This document shows, one piece after another, positions 13,261-14,398 of a stretch of 14,398 nt of DNA; position 1 is the stretch's first letter; each line of letters starts with the position of its first letter. The DNA is from Candidatus Thiosymbion ectosymbiont of Robbea hypermnestra (GTDB lineage Bacteria > Pseudomonadota > Gammaproteobacteria > Chromatiales > Chromatiaceae), in NCBI GenBank assembly GCA_020443945.1, contig JAIZWN010000044.1:1-14398 (forward strand), in the 5' to 3' direction. Under the pieces are notes generated by a model. It was not told where the DNA came from and ran no database searches. It was given only the letters and a program-made list of their open reading frames with translations. The position numbers and the translations under genes are program-made.

Positions 13261-14229
13261 TTAGGAATCCGCCGGCTCCGACCGCGAACCCAGAGACTCC
13301 CGCACAAGGTAACCCGAGCGGCCGGGGGACAACCTGCCCCGAGGCCCCAGATACCCCCCCAACAAACCGATGCCGAGCAGCACCATGCCCACCAGAAAAA
13401 ACAGAATACCGAACAGAGTAAAAACACCCCCGACCTCGTGGCCGACAACCAAACCCCAAACCGTCAGCAAGACAACCAAGACAAAAGAAACCGTCGCAAC
13501 CCCGATACCCACCAGAGAAAAGAACCGCAAAGGCACCCGCGAGAAGCCGGTTATCAGATCGAGATTACGCAGGATGGACTCAGGCAGGGAATACCTGGCC
13601 CCACCCGCCGCCGGAGCCGGCTCGACCTCGATTTCGGCGGGATCGGCGGCATAGCCATAAGCCAGGGCCGGAACAAAGACAGGGACCGCATCCGAGCTCA
13701 AAACCGCATCCACCACCTCCCGATCATAGGCGCACAACGAAGAGCCCGGATCCGTCATCCGGATCCCGGTCATCCGCTCACGCAGGCGATTCACGGCCCC
13801 GGCCACCAAACCCCGCCAGCGCCATCCGCCATCCCTGTCTCGGCGGCGAAAACCGCCCACATAATCGTGCCCCCGCTCCATCGCGGCCAAGAGCCGGGGT
13901 ATAGTGGCAAGGGAATGCCGCGCAGCCACGTCCAGCGTCACCACCCGGTCACCGCCGGCGACCTCGAGCCCCGCCATAACGGCCGCCTGCCGGCCCGCAT
14001 TACCGCGCAACCGGAGCACCCGGGTAACCTCCGGGCGCAGCTTATACTGCTGGCGCAACAGCGTCATGGAACGATCCCGGCTGCCGCCGTCCACAAACAC
14101 CACCTCATAGGCCATACCGAGACCATCGAGCACCGGGTAGAGACGGTCGAACAGCTCCGTCAACACCCCCTCCTCCCCACAGACGGGAACGACCACCGAA
14201 AGCTCGACACCAAAAGCCTCATTCTTCAT
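13261..14229 (-). CDS. ArnC/DPM1-like family 2 glycosyltransferase with degenerate active site
   Basis: The 322-aa product has the ArnC/GtrB/DPM1 plan: a cytosolic GT2 domain (about 9-235) and two C-terminal membrane helices (about 237-262 and 269-293). These enzymes transfer a sugar from a nucleotide to polyisoprenyl phosphate. Three normally conserved motifs are altered: VDDGS is VDGGS (46-50), the metal-binding DADLQ is DVAAR (100-104), and the terminal GEYLGRxYxE is GGYLGPRGRL (291-300). The frame is intact and TDPGSSLCAYDREVV (159-173) is kept, so it may be a non-catalytic or modified member. The ATG at 14229 (MKNEAFGVEL) is chosen; the frame continues to a TTG at 14277. The gene is not obviously linked to the oxidase. 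Confidence 0.85.
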   Translation of the reverse strand: MKNEAFGVELSVVVPVCGEEGVLTELFDRLYPVLDGLGMAYEVVFVDGGSRDRSMTLLRQQYKLRPEVTRVLRLRGNAGRQAAVMAGLEVAGGDRVVTLDVAARHSLATIPRLLAAMERGHDYVGGFRRRDRDGGWRWRGLVAGAVNRLRERMTGIRMTDPGSSLCAYDREVVDAVLSSDAVPVFVPALAYGYAADPAEIEVEPAPAAGGARYSLPESILRNLDLITGFSRVPLRFFSLVGIGVATVSFVLVVLLTVWGLVVGHEVGGVFTLFGILFFLVGMVLLGIGLLGGYLGPRGRLSPGRSGYLVRESLGSRSEPADS

Positions 14230-14398
14230 CTCGTTCAAATCACCCACCTTATAAGGCTGTCTAGGGGGCGTTCTCAATTAACCGAATCCCCCGAAAATCA
14301 TATGCAGCAAACCCATACATGTGTCGGTGGGTCACCGCCTTCCGTGTTCTCACACCAAGCCACGAAGAATGCTGCCGTGGTCTCGGACGGCTCTTGGC

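Noticed and set aside
14261..14398. 45-codon minus-strand frame running in from the window edge, ending TAG at 14261-14263
   Set aside because: It lacks a recognisable motif and a visible start; an open frame of this length is common by chance in GC-rich DNA. It could be the tail of a gene beyond the edge.

Overview
The window looks like a high-GC gammaproteobacterial chromosome, possibly an Ectothiorhodospiraceae/Chromatiales-like lineage. The grounds are the nrdR-ribD pair, the cox gene order (which matches my recollection of the Pseudomonas coxB-coxA-ctaG-coxC-DUF2909-SURF1 cluster), and the presence of DUF2244 and DUF2909 genes. Assignment below class is a guess.

Layout. (1) 1-206: a 3' scrap of what is probably an IS110-family transposase, then an inverted repeat. 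(2) 207-1867, plus strand: nrdR and ribD, overlapping by 4 nt. (3) 1902-3552, minus strand: a translationally coupled three-gene module of lower apparent GC. Its first product resembles C-terminal parts of polymorphic/T6SS-linked toxins, and the two downstream genes are unrecognised. (4) 3638-12927: an aa3/caa3-type cytochrome c oxidase cluster, mostly on the minus strand. In order of transcription it runs DUF2244, coxB (fused to cytochrome c), coxA, a terminator, a 47-aa membrane peptide, ctaG, coxC, then (past DUF2909 on the opposite strand) SURF1, an SCO-like protein and ctaB. Between SURF1 and the SCO-like gene sits a foreign-looking cassette. It holds one exported protein built of eight ~38-residue repeats and is bounded by two copies of a 53-bp palindromic element. 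(5) 12928-14229: a non-coding leader with an FNR/ANR-like box, then an ArnC/DPM1-like glycosyltransferase with eroded catalytic motifs.

Function. CoxA, CoxB and CoxC form the catalytic core. CtaG delivers CuB, the SCO-like protein may serve copper or redox assembly, SURF1 helps heme insertion, and CtaB makes heme O. The heme A synthase gene (ctaA/COX15) normally found next to ctaB is absent here. The most striking observation is in the oxidase itself. CoxA keeps all heme and Cu ligands, the D-channel and the HPEVY glutamate, but the K-channel Ser, Thr and Lys appear as Ala277, Val337 and Met340. In CoxB the K-channel entry Glu appears as Gln95. An A-type oxidase that has lost its K-channel coherently in two subunits would be mechanistically unusual.

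All alignments were made by eye and from memory; no database search was run.
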